A stretch of DNA of 64,000 nt. Source: Saprospirales bacterium. GTDB lineage: Bacteria; Bacteroidota; Bacteroidia; Chitinophagales; Saprospiraceae. A program made the translations under genes and the position numbers. The stretch is from positions 1 to 64,000 of the forward strand of contig JADJYG010000006.1 in NCBI GenBank assembly GCA_016719895.1. Direction: 5' to 3'. Below are positions 8,534-18,099 of this stretch, in pieces; within the stretch, counting starts at the first letter, position 1; every line of letters begins with the position of its first letter. The notes under the pieces were generated by a model, which was not told the DNA's origin, made no database searches, and saw only the letters and a list, made by a program, of their open reading frames with translations.

Positions 8534-9547
8534 ATGGCACGCTCACAATTAACAGCTGACGATTATATACGCGGCATCCGTGCCGGCAACCGGGTCATGC
8601 TGGGCCGGGCTATCACCCTGGTGGAAAGCGCACGCCCGGAACATCAGGCCCTGGCGCAGGCCGTCATTGCCGACTTGTTATCGACCGCCGGCGGGCCAAA
8701 GACAGCCCTGCGCGTTGCTATAACCGGCGCCCCCGGCGTTGGGAAAAGCACCTTCATTGAAGCCCTGGGCATGCAACTGGTGGAACAAGGAAAAAGGGTG
8801 GCCGTCCTGGCAATTGACCCCACCAGTTCGGTCAGCAAAGGCAGTATTTTGGGCGACAAAACGCGTATGGAGCGCCTGGCCGCCACGGAACAGGCCTTTA
8901 TCCGCCCGTCGCCATCGGGCGATTCCCTGGGCGGCGTAGCCCGGAAAACCCGGGAGACGATCCTGCTGGTGGAGGCTGCCGGTTACGAGACGGTGCTCAT
9001 TGAAACCGTCGGCGTTGGGCAATCCGAAATTGCGGTGCATCGCATGACCGATGTGTTTGTCCTGCTTCTCCTTCCCGGCGCAGGCGACGAATTGCAGGGT
9101 ATCAAGCGCGGCATCGTAGAAATGGCCGATATACTGGCGGTGAACAAAGCCGACGGCAACCGCGCCGGGCTTGCCCACCAGACCCTGGCGCACTATTTGA
9201 ATGCAACGCATTTGTTGCCCGCTAAAGCAAGCGGCTGGACGCCCCGTGTACTGGCGTGCAGCGCGCAGGATAGCACCGGTATTGCCGCGATCTGGACGGC
9301 CGTTTTGGACTGCCAACAGCACGCCTTGCAAAACGGCTACTTCCAGGAAAACCGTTGCCGCCAGGCGCAATACTGGCTGCAGGAAGCACTGGAAAGCGGG
9401 CTCCGCAGTGCATTTTTCGAAAACCCTCGGGTAAAAGCGCAACTGGCGGCCCTGGAGCCCGAGGTTCTGTCTGGCCGCCTCTCTCCCTTCGCAGCGGCAG
9501 AAACAATTTTAGGGTCTTTTCTGCCGGCAAAAGACACGCCCCGATGA
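8534..9547 (+). CDS. meaB: methylmalonyl-CoA mutase-associated GTPase MeaB
   Basis: 337 aa from the ATG at 8534 (MARSQLTADDY); an upstream ATG at 8492 adds 14 unconserved residues. Walker A ITGAPGVGKST is near residues 64-73. DPTSSVSKGSILGDKTRM is the characteristic MeaB/ArgK switch segment, ETVGVGQSE follows, and NKADG is the guanine-specificity motif. MeaB is the G-protein chaperone that protects and reloads adenosylcobalamin on methylmalonyl-CoA mutase. The mutase genes are not next to it here. The upstream 270 bp are notably AT-rich around 8340-8460 and probably hold its promoter. Confidence 0.95.
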   Translation: MARSQLTADDYIRGIRAGNRVMLGRAITLVESARPEHQALAQAVIADLLSTAGGPKTALRVAITGAPGVGKSTFIEALGMQLVEQGKRVAVLAIDPTSSVSKGSILGDKTRMERLAATEQAFIRPSPSGDSLGGVARKTRETILLVEAAGYETVLIETVGVGQSEIAVHRMTDVFVLLLLPGAGDELQGIKRGIVEMADILAVNKADGNRAGLAHQTLAHYLNATHLLPAKASGWTPRVLACSAQDSTGIAAIWTAVLDCQQHALQNGYFQENRCRQAQYWLQEALESGLRSAFFENPRVKAQLAALEPEVLSGRLSPFAAAETILGSFLPAKDTPR

Positions 9548-9563
9548 CACGCCCCAACATGCG

Positions 9564-12314
9564 CTACATCCCTCCCCGAACCAGCTCGATATAGCCACTC
9601 AGCACATCCGGCCGTAAAACAACGCCCTCTACGCGGCGTTCGTACACTTTACAAACATAGAAATAGGTGCCTTCGGCAACTTCATTTCCGTCGAGGCTGC
9701 GGCCGGTCCAGTTGACAGACGGGTCGGTGGTCTCAAACACGACATTTCCCCAACGGTTAAAAATCTGCATATCGATCCGGTCAACAAAGCGCCACCCGGG
9801 AAACGGGGTGAAGGCGTCATTTCGCCCGTCGCCGTTGGGCGTAAAGGCATTTGGCAATTCGTATTTTGGACAGTTGTCCACACATTGAATCGCGCTGATG
9901 GCACTTTCATTGCCGGTAGAATCCACCGCCGAAACGGCATAGCACCCCGCCAGCCCAGCTTCAAGCGTGTGGACGAAATAGTTGTTTGCGGCCCCGTCGA
10001 TCACCTCCAGCAGGGCTACTGCGCCGCCGGCATTGGCTGCAAACCAGAGGTGGTATTGAACGGCATCGTCGGTGCCCGGGCAGGCGATATTGGGGTTGGT
10101 CCAGATCAGGGTATTTTCATAGGGCGGGTCCGGGTCGATGCCGTTGCCGTCGTTACAAATATTTTCAACGGTAAGTTCCGGCACGCAGGGGGGGATGGTG
10201 TCGACCGGGATGCCGCAAGCTTCCTGCGAATTGTTGAAGATGGGGTCGATGACCCCGCCAATGCTGTAGGTGCCCGTGCTGCGCACATAATAGCAGTACT
10301 CCTGGCCATTCACCAGGTCATGGTCTTCATACGATTTGGTTTTAGATACCCCGATTGAGTCAAATTGTCCGGTGCCGGTATTCAGCCGGTAAATAGTATA
10401 GGAATAGTTGGTCCAGGGCACTTTTTCCTGCCAGGACAGCAAAGTGGTATTATCCGTAGCATTTACCGTAAGAAACACCGACGAGGCTTCATTGGTAGAA
10501 CCCAGCGGCGTGGTAAAATTGCCGCGGGTATAAAATGCCACCTGGTAATGGTAGGGCTGACCGCTGGTATTCAGGCTGGCATCGGTGAAGCAGGTATCAT
10601 TCGCCTGCCAGAATTTATCTGCGGTAAACGTCGCTCCGGCTACTGGTTGCAAGGCGCCCCCCGCGAGCCCGGGCGCCCGCAGGAGTTGGTAGCGGTAGGG
10701 CCCGTGATTGACCGCCGTGTCGAGGTCGCTGGCCACGGGCTTAGACCAACACACGTGAATCCGGCCGGAAAGGGGGGCGGTTTCGAGCACCGATACATTC
10801 GTGATGAGGGGCAGATCGCGCGGGAGCTGCACGCAATCTTCTGCCGACGGAAGGCTTTCGACGAGATTATACGGGTATCCGCCGGCTGAAATCCGGGCAA
10901 ATTTAGCCACGACCCGGTAGCAGTAGGTGCGGCCGCGCTCCACCTTGGTGTCTTTAAAATAATACCGGCCGTTTTTTTCCACTTTAGTCACAAAAACCAG
11001 CTCGGTGTATCCTTTTCCTTTCAGCCCGGGGGTACAGGTGTCGATGGGGAAGGGATTGGTGCCTTCGCGACGCCAGACGGAGAAGCCGTAAAAGTAATTT
11101 TGTGCTGCATTTTCACAGAAATACGGTTTTTCCCAGGATACTTCCACTTCGCCCAATTGGGCGGTGGCCTGCACATCTTCTGGTGCGGGCCCCACCACTT
11201 TTATGGAAACCGTTTTGAGATCGGCCAACTGTTGTGGCGTGGTCTCGTTCAGGGTATCCACGGCTTTAAACACAACCGTATACGGCTGGTTGGAAATATG
11301 TTCGCAGGCAGTTTGCCAGCGAAAGGTTCCCATTACCGGCGATTTTTGGTACCCCTGCGGCGCGATGAAGACCGCCGGGCTGTAGAGGCTGCTGATAGGG
11401 CCGCCAAGAGCGGTAAGTTGCACCAGATTGAGTGAATCCGGGTCAGTGGCCGTCACCGGGAACTCGATGGCGTTGCCGGCCACCACACAAATTTCGTCAA
11501 TCGACATTACGTCGGGCGGACGGTTTTGGCAGTTCTTGACAAATATCTGCATGTCGCGTATGGTGGTATCGATGGGAACGCCGTTGCGCCAGGAGATGAC
11601 GATAAACGCCAGGTTGTACTCCCCGGCGATTTGTGGGGTCAACCAAAGGATCTCGCCGGTTTGTTCATCCAACTGCAGGGCATTGTTCGGGCCGGGCGCT
11701 ATTTCATTGGGGAAGCTGTAGTTCGGCACATTGATGCCCAGCGCCTGGCGCGGCACGATAAACCGGTATGACAGACTGTCGCCATCGGGATCGAAGGCAT
11801 TGGGGCTGTGTTTGAACGGTTGTCCGACACAGGCATTGTCGACCGGTTGCTGGATCAGGTACGGGGTGGTATTCGTGCCGCCGAATTGTGGGTCCAGAAA
11901 CGTGTATATGGTTTCCAGGTGAAAGGGTACGTTTTCCGATTGTGGCGGGTTCACGTTGATGATGCCGGCGTTCCGGTTGGGGTCAGTCATGGAAATGCGG
12001 TAACGGGCAGGGCCAGCGTAGGTGTGGATGGCCTCGTAGCGGTTGTATTTGACTTGGTCATTGAGCACCACGCCATTGCCGTTGCCGTTGCTGCGCACCA
12101 CTTGCTGGCAAGTGCCGTCGCCCCAGCAAATGGTCAGGGTGTCGCGGTCGGCGCTGAAGCTCAGCGTGCGGGTCCAGGTGATGATAGTAGCTTTTACGGT
12201 GAGCGGACCGATCTGTTCCACATGGATTTCGCCAGCGCGGTTGTGGGTAGCGAGCAAGGCCAACGGCGCCAGGGCCAGGGCGAGAGTTATCAGGGGGCGT
12301 AATTTTGTGTTCAT
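9564..12314 (-). CDS. secreted multi-domain protein with T9SS type B (CHU_C / gliding-motility) sorting domain
   Basis: 916 aa. A signal peptide (MNTKLRPLITLALALAPLALLA) is followed by THNRAGEI, an N-terminus often seen in Bacteroidota surface adhesins. The middle contains Ig/FN3-like beta-sandwich modules (for example QATAQLGEVEVSWEKP and RIHVCWSKPVASDLDT). The last 95 residues are a gliding-motility-associated C-terminal domain: YELPNAFTPNGDGRNDAF, then MQIFNRWGNVVFET, WTGRSLDGNEVAEGTYFY. That domain directs export through the type IX secretion system and attachment to the cell surface. The role is probably adhesion or a structural surface layer. It converges on meaB with a 16-bp gap. Confidence 0.9.
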   Translation of the reverse strand: MNTKLRPLITLALALAPLALLATHNRAGEIHVEQIGPLTVKATIITWTRTLSFSADRDTLTICWGDGTCQQVVRSNGNGNGVVLNDQVKYNRYEAIHTYAGPARYRISMTDPNRNAGIINVNPPQSENVPFHLETIYTFLDPQFGGTNTTPYLIQQPVDNACVGQPFKHSPNAFDPDGDSLSYRFIVPRQALGINVPNYSFPNEIAPGPNNALQLDEQTGEILWLTPQIAGEYNLAFIVISWRNGVPIDTTIRDMQIFVKNCQNRPPDVMSIDEICVVAGNAIEFPVTATDPDSLNLVQLTALGGPISSLYSPAVFIAPQGYQKSPVMGTFRWQTACEHISNQPYTVVFKAVDTLNETTPQQLADLKTVSIKVVGPAPEDVQATAQLGEVEVSWEKPYFCENAAQNYFYGFSVWRREGTNPFPIDTCTPGLKGKGYTELVFVTKVEKNGRYYFKDTKVERGRTYCYRVVAKFARISAGGYPYNLVESLPSAEDCVQLPRDLPLITNVSVLETAPLSGRIHVCWSKPVASDLDTAVNHGPYRYQLLRAPGLAGGALQPVAGATFTADKFWQANDTCFTDASLNTSGQPYHYQVAFYTRGNFTTPLGSTNEASSVFLTVNATDNTTLLSWQEKVPWTNYSYTIYRLNTGTGQFDSIGVSKTKSYEDHDLVNGQEYCYYVRSTGTYSIGGVIDPIFNNSQEACGIPVDTIPPCVPELTVENICNDGNGIDPDPPYENTLIWTNPNIACPGTDDAVQYHLWFAANAGGAVALLEVIDGAANNYFVHTLEAGLAGCYAVSAVDSTGNESAISAIQCVDNCPKYELPNAFTPNGDGRNDAFTPFPGWRFVDRIDMQIFNRWGNVVFETTDPSVNWTGRSLDGNEVAEGTYFYVCKVYERRVEGVVLRPDVLSGYIELVRGGM

Positions 12315-12571
12315 ATGCGGGTATGTTTGTCTGCCTGGAACGGTTTTCTGGAACGGCGTACAAGTTTAAAATATTTTTCCCGGAAAATGCGAAAACCTTC
12401 GGGTTATTGGCACATTTGCACAGACGGCGTTTTTAAAATTAAATTTGCCCGCTTTTGCCCCGGCATCAGAATCCACGCATGTTTTAAATCGCTGCGCCGT
12501 TTCGGCAAAACAACAAAACCTCCGGCGGTGTTATTCAGCCGGCTGAAACAAAGAGCATTTTTACGACAGTT

Positions 12572-12883
12572 ATGCTGCTTTACAACGTAACCATCACCAT
12601 CGACCAGGACGTACAGCAGGACTGGCTCCACTGGATGCGCCATACCCATATCCCCGACGTTATGGCCACTGGGACCTTTTTGTCCTGCCGGATATGCCGC
12701 CTGCTCAGCCACGAACATGCCGGTTCGGAAATTTATACGGTACAATATCTGGTGCAGGACATGGACCACCTGCAGCGGTATATGGATGAACACGCGCCCG
12801 GCCTGCAACGGCAACACCAACAGCGCTACGACGGCAGATACGCCGCCTTCCGGACGGTGATGGAGCTTGTGGACGAGGGGTAA
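12572..12883 (+). CDS. DUF4286 family protein
   Basis: 103 aa. The sequence YNVTITIDQDVQQDWLHWMR, the central HIPDVMATGTFLSC and the C-terminal YVQ-like strand with HAPGLQRQHQQRY match the small DUF4286 family common in Bacteroidota. It is an alpha/beta protein of ferredoxin-like appearance with no export signal, so probably cytoplasmic. Function is unknown. A short GGCGC/GCGCC hairpin lies just after the stop codon, and the PBP gene follows 230 bp later on the same strand. Confidence 0.8.
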   Translation: MLLYNVTITIDQDVQQDWLHWMRHTHIPDVMATGTFLSCRICRLLSHEHAGSEIYTVQYLVQDMDHLQRYMDEHAPGLQRQHQQRYDGRYAAFRTVMELVDEG

Positions 12884-13114
12884 GGCGCAAGCGCCAATTC
12901 CTTTTCCGTACTTTTCCCAATAATTACTACCTTCGTGCGTTTTTGTGCGCCAGCGCGCACTAATCTGCCTGCTGCCCGACCGGGCAAAAATTGAAACCGT
13001 TTTGTAAAATACTGACTATCAGCGCAAATGTTTTTCAGTTTACGGTTTCCTGCCCGTCGCCCTCCGACACCGTTATGACCTGCCGGGCCGCTGTAAAAAC
13101 AGGACTTCCACACC

Positions 13115-15841
13115 ATGCGAAATATATTTTCGGCTCTTCGGGAAAACAAACACCTACAGTCTCTCCGGCATGCGATATCCAGGCTCACGGCCCCTTTCCG
13201 GGCGGCGTGGGCGCCCGTCGGCGAAGCCTTGCAGCCCGTGCTGGCGCCCCTGCAGGCAGTCTGGCGCCGCCTGACAGCGCCCTTGCGCGCCGGGTGGGCC
13301 AGGTGGGCTGCCCGGTACCCGCGCGCGGCCAACGCAGCATCCTGGATAGCTGTTCCTATCCGTTGGGGCATTTATTTGCTGCTGGCGCTTGTATTTTGCG
13401 TACGTGTGGGCGTTTTCGGCGCCCTGCCCAGCACCGGCGATCTGCGCAGTATCGAAACCGCCAACGCCACGGAAATCTATACTGCCGACAGCGTGCTCGT
13501 CGGCCGTTTTTACATCGAGAACCGCACCACGATCGGTTTGGATAAAATTTCGCCCTACGTCGTCACAGCCCTGCTGGCCACCGAAGACAAGCGCTTTTTC
13601 GAACACAGCGGCATCGACCTGCAAAGCTGGTTCCGCGTCGCCTATGGCATGGTGGCGCGCCGCGAATCGCTGGGCGGCGGCTCCACCCTGAGCCAACAGC
13701 TGGCCAAAAACCTGTACCCGCGCAAACGCTACGGCCTTCCGGGGCTGGGCCTTATCGTCAGTAAAATCCGGGAGAATTTTATTTCCGCCCGCCTCGAACG
13801 CATCTACACCAAGGCCGAATTGCTCAACCTCTACCTCAATACCGTGCCGTTTGGCGGCGACCGCTTTGGTATCAGTGTAGCATCGCGCCATTTCTTCAAC
13901 AAAAAACCCCGGGATCTGAGCGCCGACCAGGCCGCCACGCTCATCGGCATGCTAAAAGCCACCACGTATTACGACCCCGTCCGCAATCCTGAATTTTCCA
14001 AAAAACGCCGGAACCTCGTCCTGCGTCAAATGGTGCGCAACAGCTCCTTCGCCATTTCCGTGCGCAGCGACGAAGCGGGCATGGACCAGGTGCAGGAAAT
14101 GATTGTCAAAGGAAGGCTGGGCCAAAAAGAATACGAAGCGCTCCTGGACAAACCGGTAGGCGCCAAACGCTACAGCCGCGACGGCAACAACGACGGCGTG
14201 GCTACCTATTTCCGCGAATACCTGCGCACCGACATCCTGCCCCGGCTGCTCAAAGACCAGCTCAAGGAAGACGGCACGCCCTACAACCTGTACACAGACG
14301 GCCTTAAAGTCTATACTACCCTGCACAGCCGCATCCAACAACACGCCGAGGATGCGGTGTTGCAGCAAATGCGTGCCCTGCAGCTACAATTTGACCAACA
14401 CTGGAAAAATTACAAACAGGAAAAACCCTGGGGCGACGATAAGTGGATCGAAGAACAAATGCGTCGCAGCGATCGCTGGTCGGCGCTGAAAGAAGCCGGC
14501 CTGAGTCGGGAAGATATCCTGGCCAATTTCGAACAACCCACGCGTATGACCGTTTTCTCCTGGCGAAAAGAGACCGCCGAAGTGGATACGACCATGAGCC
14601 CGATCGATAGCGTGCGCTATTATTTTTGCCTGCTCAATTGCGGGTTTATGGCCATGGACCACCACAACGGCTACGTCCGGGCCTGGGTGGGCGGCACCAA
14701 TTTCCGGTATTTCAAATACGATCATATAAAAAGTTCGCGGCAGGTGGGGTCTACCTTTAAGCCCATCGTGTATGCCGCCGCCCTGCAGGATTCCTTCCGC
14801 CCCTGCTCGTATCTGCCCAATGAACTGGTCAAAATCCAGGACTGGGAACCGCACAACTCCGACGAAACTTACGGCGGCTGGTGTTCGGTGGTGGGTGGCC
14901 TGACCTATTCTGTAAACGTCATCGCCGCTCAACTGATCGAAAAAGTCGGCATCGAAAAGACCATCCAACTGGCCCGGAAGATGGGTATCACCAGCCGCCT
15001 GCCCCGCGAGTTTGGCATCAGCCTGGGGGCGGCGGATATCTCGCTCTACGAAATGATGCAGGTGTATGGCACCCTCGCCAACCGGGGCAAACGCCCCGAC
15101 CCGGTGGTGGTGTTGCGCATCACGACTCGTAAAGGCGACCTGGTTTACGATTACAAGGCCGAACAGGCCAAAAATCCCAAACCGGTGGTGGAAGCCCTCA
15201 CGCCTGACCAGGCAGCTACCATGACCCGCATGCTGCAAGCCGTGATCAATTCAGGTACCGGCGCCCGCCTGCGCTACGGATTCGGATTGTACCAGGGTGA
15301 TTTTGCCGGAAAAACTGGCACGACACAAAACCAATCCGACGGATGGTTTGTCTGCTACAACCCCGACCTGGTCACCGGCGCCTGGGTGGGGGCCCAAAGC
15401 CCGGCGGTGCGGTTCCGCTCGATGAGCCTGGGGCAGGGGTCCTCCATGGCGCTGCCTATCGTGGGCTGGTTTTGGCATAAGATGGCCAACGACCGCAAGT
15501 TTGTTAAAATGTACCAGGCACGCTTCCCCGATCCCAAACCGGAAGTGCTCAACCAGTTTGGGTGCCCCTACCGGATCGGCATTTCACCAGATACGCTCCA
15601 AATGCTGCTGGCCGACTCGACCATCCGCGATTCGCTGCGGGCCAACGGCTACAAGTTTTTGCAGGAAACAGCCGATAAGTATTTTGAACAAGGCGATGCG
15701 CCGGAAGACGGCAGTGATCCGAACACCGGCAGCGAACAAAAACGCGGCGTTTTTGAGCGCCTCTTTGGCCGCAAAAAGGAAGACAAACAAGACCCCGGCG
15801 GCAAACCACAGCAGGCGCCCCCGCCCAGACAACAACAATAA
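13115..15841 (+). CDS. class A penicillin-binding protein (PBP1A-like)
   Basis: 908 aa, a bifunctional peptidoglycan synthase. A basic cytoplasmic stretch of about 85 residues leads to one TM helix (GIYLLLALVFCVRVGVFGAL). The glycosyltransferase domain has EDKRFFEHSGID and GGGSTLSQQLAKNL. The transpeptidase domain has the SxxK motif in GSTFKPIVY, SVN as the SxN motif, and KTGTTQNQSDGW as the KTG motif. Both activities should be intact. The tail after residue 860 is low-complexity (Gly/Pro/Gln and Lys/Asp rich). It polymerises lipid II and cross-links stem peptides at the inner-membrane outer face. It ends 8 bp before a convergent methyltransferase gene. Confidence 0.95.
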   Translation: MRNIFSALRENKHLQSLRHAISRLTAPFRAAWAPVGEALQPVLAPLQAVWRRLTAPLRAGWARWAARYPRAANAASWIAVPIRWGIYLLLALVFCVRVGVFGALPSTGDLRSIETANATEIYTADSVLVGRFYIENRTTIGLDKISPYVVTALLATEDKRFFEHSGIDLQSWFRVAYGMVARRESLGGGSTLSQQLAKNLYPRKRYGLPGLGLIVSKIRENFISARLERIYTKAELLNLYLNTVPFGGDRFGISVASRHFFNKKPRDLSADQAATLIGMLKATTYYDPVRNPEFSKKRRNLVLRQMVRNSSFAISVRSDEAGMDQVQEMIVKGRLGQKEYEALLDKPVGAKRYSRDGNNDGVATYFREYLRTDILPRLLKDQLKEDGTPYNLYTDGLKVYTTLHSRIQQHAEDAVLQQMRALQLQFDQHWKNYKQEKPWGDDKWIEEQMRRSDRWSALKEAGLSREDILANFEQPTRMTVFSWRKETAEVDTTMSPIDSVRYYFCLLNCGFMAMDHHNGYVRAWVGGTNFRYFKYDHIKSSRQVGSTFKPIVYAAALQDSFRPCSYLPNELVKIQDWEPHNSDETYGGWCSVVGGLTYSVNVIAAQLIEKVGIEKTIQLARKMGITSRLPREFGISLGAADISLYEMMQVYGTLANRGKRPDPVVVLRITTRKGDLVYDYKAEQAKNPKPVVEALTPDQAATMTRMLQAVINSGTGARLRYGFGLYQGDFAGKTGTTQNQSDGWFVCYNPDLVTGAWVGAQSPAVRFRSMSLGQGSSMALPIVGWFWHKMANDRKFVKMYQARFPDPKPEVLNQFGCPYRIGISPDTLQMLLADSTIRDSLRANGYKFLQETADKYFEQGDAPEDGSDPNTGSEQKRGVFERLFGRKKEDKQDPGGKPQQAPPPRQQQ

Positions 15842-15849
15842 GTTTTTTG

Positions 15850-16641
15850 CTATTTCTGAAAAGCGATCAAAAAATGATCTGCCGCGGCGGCCCATAAGCG
15901 CCCGCGGCATTTTTTTTCAATAAAATCCAACACCGGCAGCCAGCGCGGCCGGCGGCTGAGCCAGGCATCCAGATACGACGGCGGCACGCCAAACCCTACT
16001 GGCTGAACCGTTCGCACAGACAATCCGGAGAAAAACGCGCGAAACGCTGCCGGTGTATAATACCAGACCGGAATACCCGTGCCGGCATTCAGGGCAGCCA
16101 GTACCGGCCCGCCGCCCCAGCGCCGGGTGGCGGCCCGCCACTGGCCTTTCAGCGCAAAGTAGAGTGTTTCCCACCAGCAAAAACGGCCCATGACCACCGC
16201 GACAAACATTCCGCCAGGGCGCAACAGCGCCGGCATGGCTGCGCTGACGGCCTGTATTTCTTCGGGCGACAGGCAATTCAACCCGCCAAAATTCGACAAC
16301 ACCAGGTCGAAGGGCTCTCCCGGCCCATCTGCCCGGTGCAGCTGGCGAAGGTCCAGCACCTGTGTTTGTACCTGGCTGCTGCAGCCGGCCTGCCGGGCTT
16401 TGACGGCTGTGAGCGCCACCATTTCGGCCGATACATCCGTGGCCAATACCCGGCAGCCCCGCTTGGCCAGCCATACCGCATCTTCGCCGGTGCCGCAGTT
16501 GAGCTCGAGCACCGAATAGCCCGGGCGAATTTTGGCTTCGAGGTACGAATGCACAACGGCGCGTTGGAGCCGGCCGGTGGCTGTGCTGGTAAATTGCCGG
16601 TCGTATTCGTGGGCAATATGATCGAAAGGCGCCATGGACAT
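15850..16641 (-). CDS. class I SAM-dependent methyltransferase
   Basis: 263 aa. Motif I is VLELNCGTGEDAVWLA, preceded by IRPGYSV. The acidic ribose-binding position is VLATDVSAEM, and DLVLSNFGGLNCL corresponds to motif IV. This is a Rossmann methyltransferase of the Methyltransf_11/25 type. The second half has long hydrophobic and aromatic segments that probably form a substrate lid. It starts 3 bp after the stop of the B12/radical SAM gene, which argues for co-transcription and a shared pathway. The methyl acceptor is unknown. A C-methylated lipid or natural product is one possibility, because the partner is itself a cobalamin-dependent radical SAM enzyme. Confidence 0.85.
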   Translation of the reverse strand: MSMAPFDHIAHEYDRQFTSTATGRLQRAVVHSYLEAKIRPGYSVLELNCGTGEDAVWLAKRGCRVLATDVSAEMVALTAVKARQAGCSSQVQTQVLDLRQLHRADGPGEPFDLVLSNFGGLNCLSPEEIQAVSAAMPALLRPGGMFVAVVMGRFCWWETLYFALKGQWRAATRRWGGGPVLAALNAGTGIPVWYYTPAAFRAFFSGLSVRTVQPVGFGVPPSYLDAWLSRRPRWLPVLDFIEKKCRGRLWAAAADHFLIAFQK

Positions 16642-16644
16642 GCT

Positions 16645-18096
16645 TTATTGTAACATTTGCAGGCGCCACCCATCCACCAGGGCTGCCGGCGCATAATACA
16701 AAACCAGGGCTGCCCGGCGCACCTGACAGTGGCCGGTTCTGAACAACTGCCGCCACTGTTCGAGGCCTTGTTGCAGGCGGAAGCGCTTGTGTACCAACCG
16801 GTGGAGGCGCCGGTAAAACGCCGGCTTAAAGGTCGCCGGATACATCATAGCCAGGTCATCGGAGTCCGTCCAGTTTTTTTTGACGCCCAGCAAGTCCTTT
16901 ACTTTTTCATAAAATTTCGTGCCGGGCAGGGGATAACTTACGGAAATACCGATATCGTGCGGCAACAATTCTTCTACCAGGGCGATGGTTTTTTCGATAT
17001 CGGCCATTGTTTCGCCCAGGTAACCGAACTGCAGGAAGAAGCAGACTTCGATGTCCTTTTGTTTCAGCAAGCGGGTGGCTTCGCGTATTTCTTCCACCCT
17101 GGTACCCTTGTCCATGGCGTCGAGGATCGACTGCGAGCCGCTCTCGGCGCCCACCCACACCTGTCGCAACCCACTGGCGGCCAGTGCGCTGATGGTGTCT
17201 TCGAGGAGCAACAGGTCCACCCGGCTTTGAATTTTATATTGAAACTGGAGCCCCTTTTCCCGTACAATATCCCGAAATGCCTGCGCCCAGCGCGGCTTCA
17301 GGCCGAAAATATCGTCGGCCATCCAAAAATAATGTACGCCGTACTGCCGGATCAACAGGTCGATCTCTTGGGCTACCCGCTGCGGACTTCGGCTGTTGTA
17401 GCGGTTGCCATAGATGGGTTTGGCGCACCAGTTGCACTTGAACGGGCAGCCGCGTGTGGTAGCCAGGTTGAGCGAAAAATACCCGTGGCGCTCCATCCAC
17501 ACCGCCCGGTATGCCTCCATATCCACCAGATCCCAGGCCGGGTCGGGCAGGCTGTCGAGGTCGGTGAGTACGGGACGGGGCGGCGTTCGAAAGGGGCCGT
17601 TGTGCGGCGGGGCGGGCAAAAAGGCCAGGCCCTGGATGTCGTCGAAATGGCTTTTTCCGGATTCCAGTGCCAGGATCAGCTCGCGCAGGGTGATTTCGCC
17701 TTCGCCGAGCAGGACGAAATCAGCGCCCTCCCGGAGGTATTCTTCGTAGTGATCGGTGCTGTCGCTGCTGCTTACAAGGACGGTGCAACCCTGGGCCTTT
17801 GCATATTTTGTCATCCGGAAAGCCGCTTCACGCATCCGGGTGAGGCACATTTTGGTCAGGTAGTTGAAGCCGTCGTCGTAAAGGACCAGGTATTTCGGTT
17901 TTTGAAGCGCCAGCACCGGCAATATTTCGTCGGGGCTGTGCCGCAGATTGGTATCGAACAGGTCGACCTCGAACCCGCATTCCCGCAGCAGTGCCGCGGC
18001 GCACAAAGTGCCATAAGGCGGATAGGGCTGCCCGGCTTTCCACTGTTTCGGGTCGAAACGGTAGAAATAAGAGTGGGTAAAGAGGATGCGGGACAT
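16645..18096 (-). CDS. B12-binding domain-containing radical SAM protein
   Basis: 483 aa. The N-terminal 150 residues form a cobalamin-binding Rossmann-like domain of the BchE type (YPPYGTLCAAALLRECGFEVDLFD). The radical SAM core follows with the cluster motif TTRGCPFKCNWC (CxxxCxxC) near residue 220, then WVGAESGSQSILDAMDKG and the later GYLGETMADIEKT. Such enzymes use a 4Fe-4S cluster, SAM and often cobalamin for C-methylation or anaerobic cyclase-type reactions. The start lies 3 bp after the stop of sucA, and a methyltransferase gene follows after 3 bp, so all three are probably one transcript. The substrate is unknown. Confidence 0.9.
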   Translation of the reverse strand: MSRILFTHSYFYRFDPKQWKAGQPYPPYGTLCAAALLRECGFEVDLFDTNLRHSPDEILPVLALQKPKYLVLYDDGFNYLTKMCLTRMREAAFRMTKYAKAQGCTVLVSSSDSTDHYEEYLREGADFVLLGEGEITLRELILALESGKSHFDDIQGLAFLPAPPHNGPFRTPPRPVLTDLDSLPDPAWDLVDMEAYRAVWMERHGYFSLNLATTRGCPFKCNWCAKPIYGNRYNSRSPQRVAQEIDLLIRQYGVHYFWMADDIFGLKPRWAQAFRDIVREKGLQFQYKIQSRVDLLLLEDTISALAASGLRQVWVGAESGSQSILDAMDKGTRVEEIREATRLLKQKDIEVCFFLQFGYLGETMADIEKTIALVEELLPHDIGISVSYPLPGTKFYEKVKDLLGVKKNWTDSDDLAMMYPATFKPAFYRRLHRLVHKRFRLQQGLEQWRQLFRTGHCQVRRAALVLYYAPAALVDGWRLQMLQ

Positions 18097-18099
18097 TTC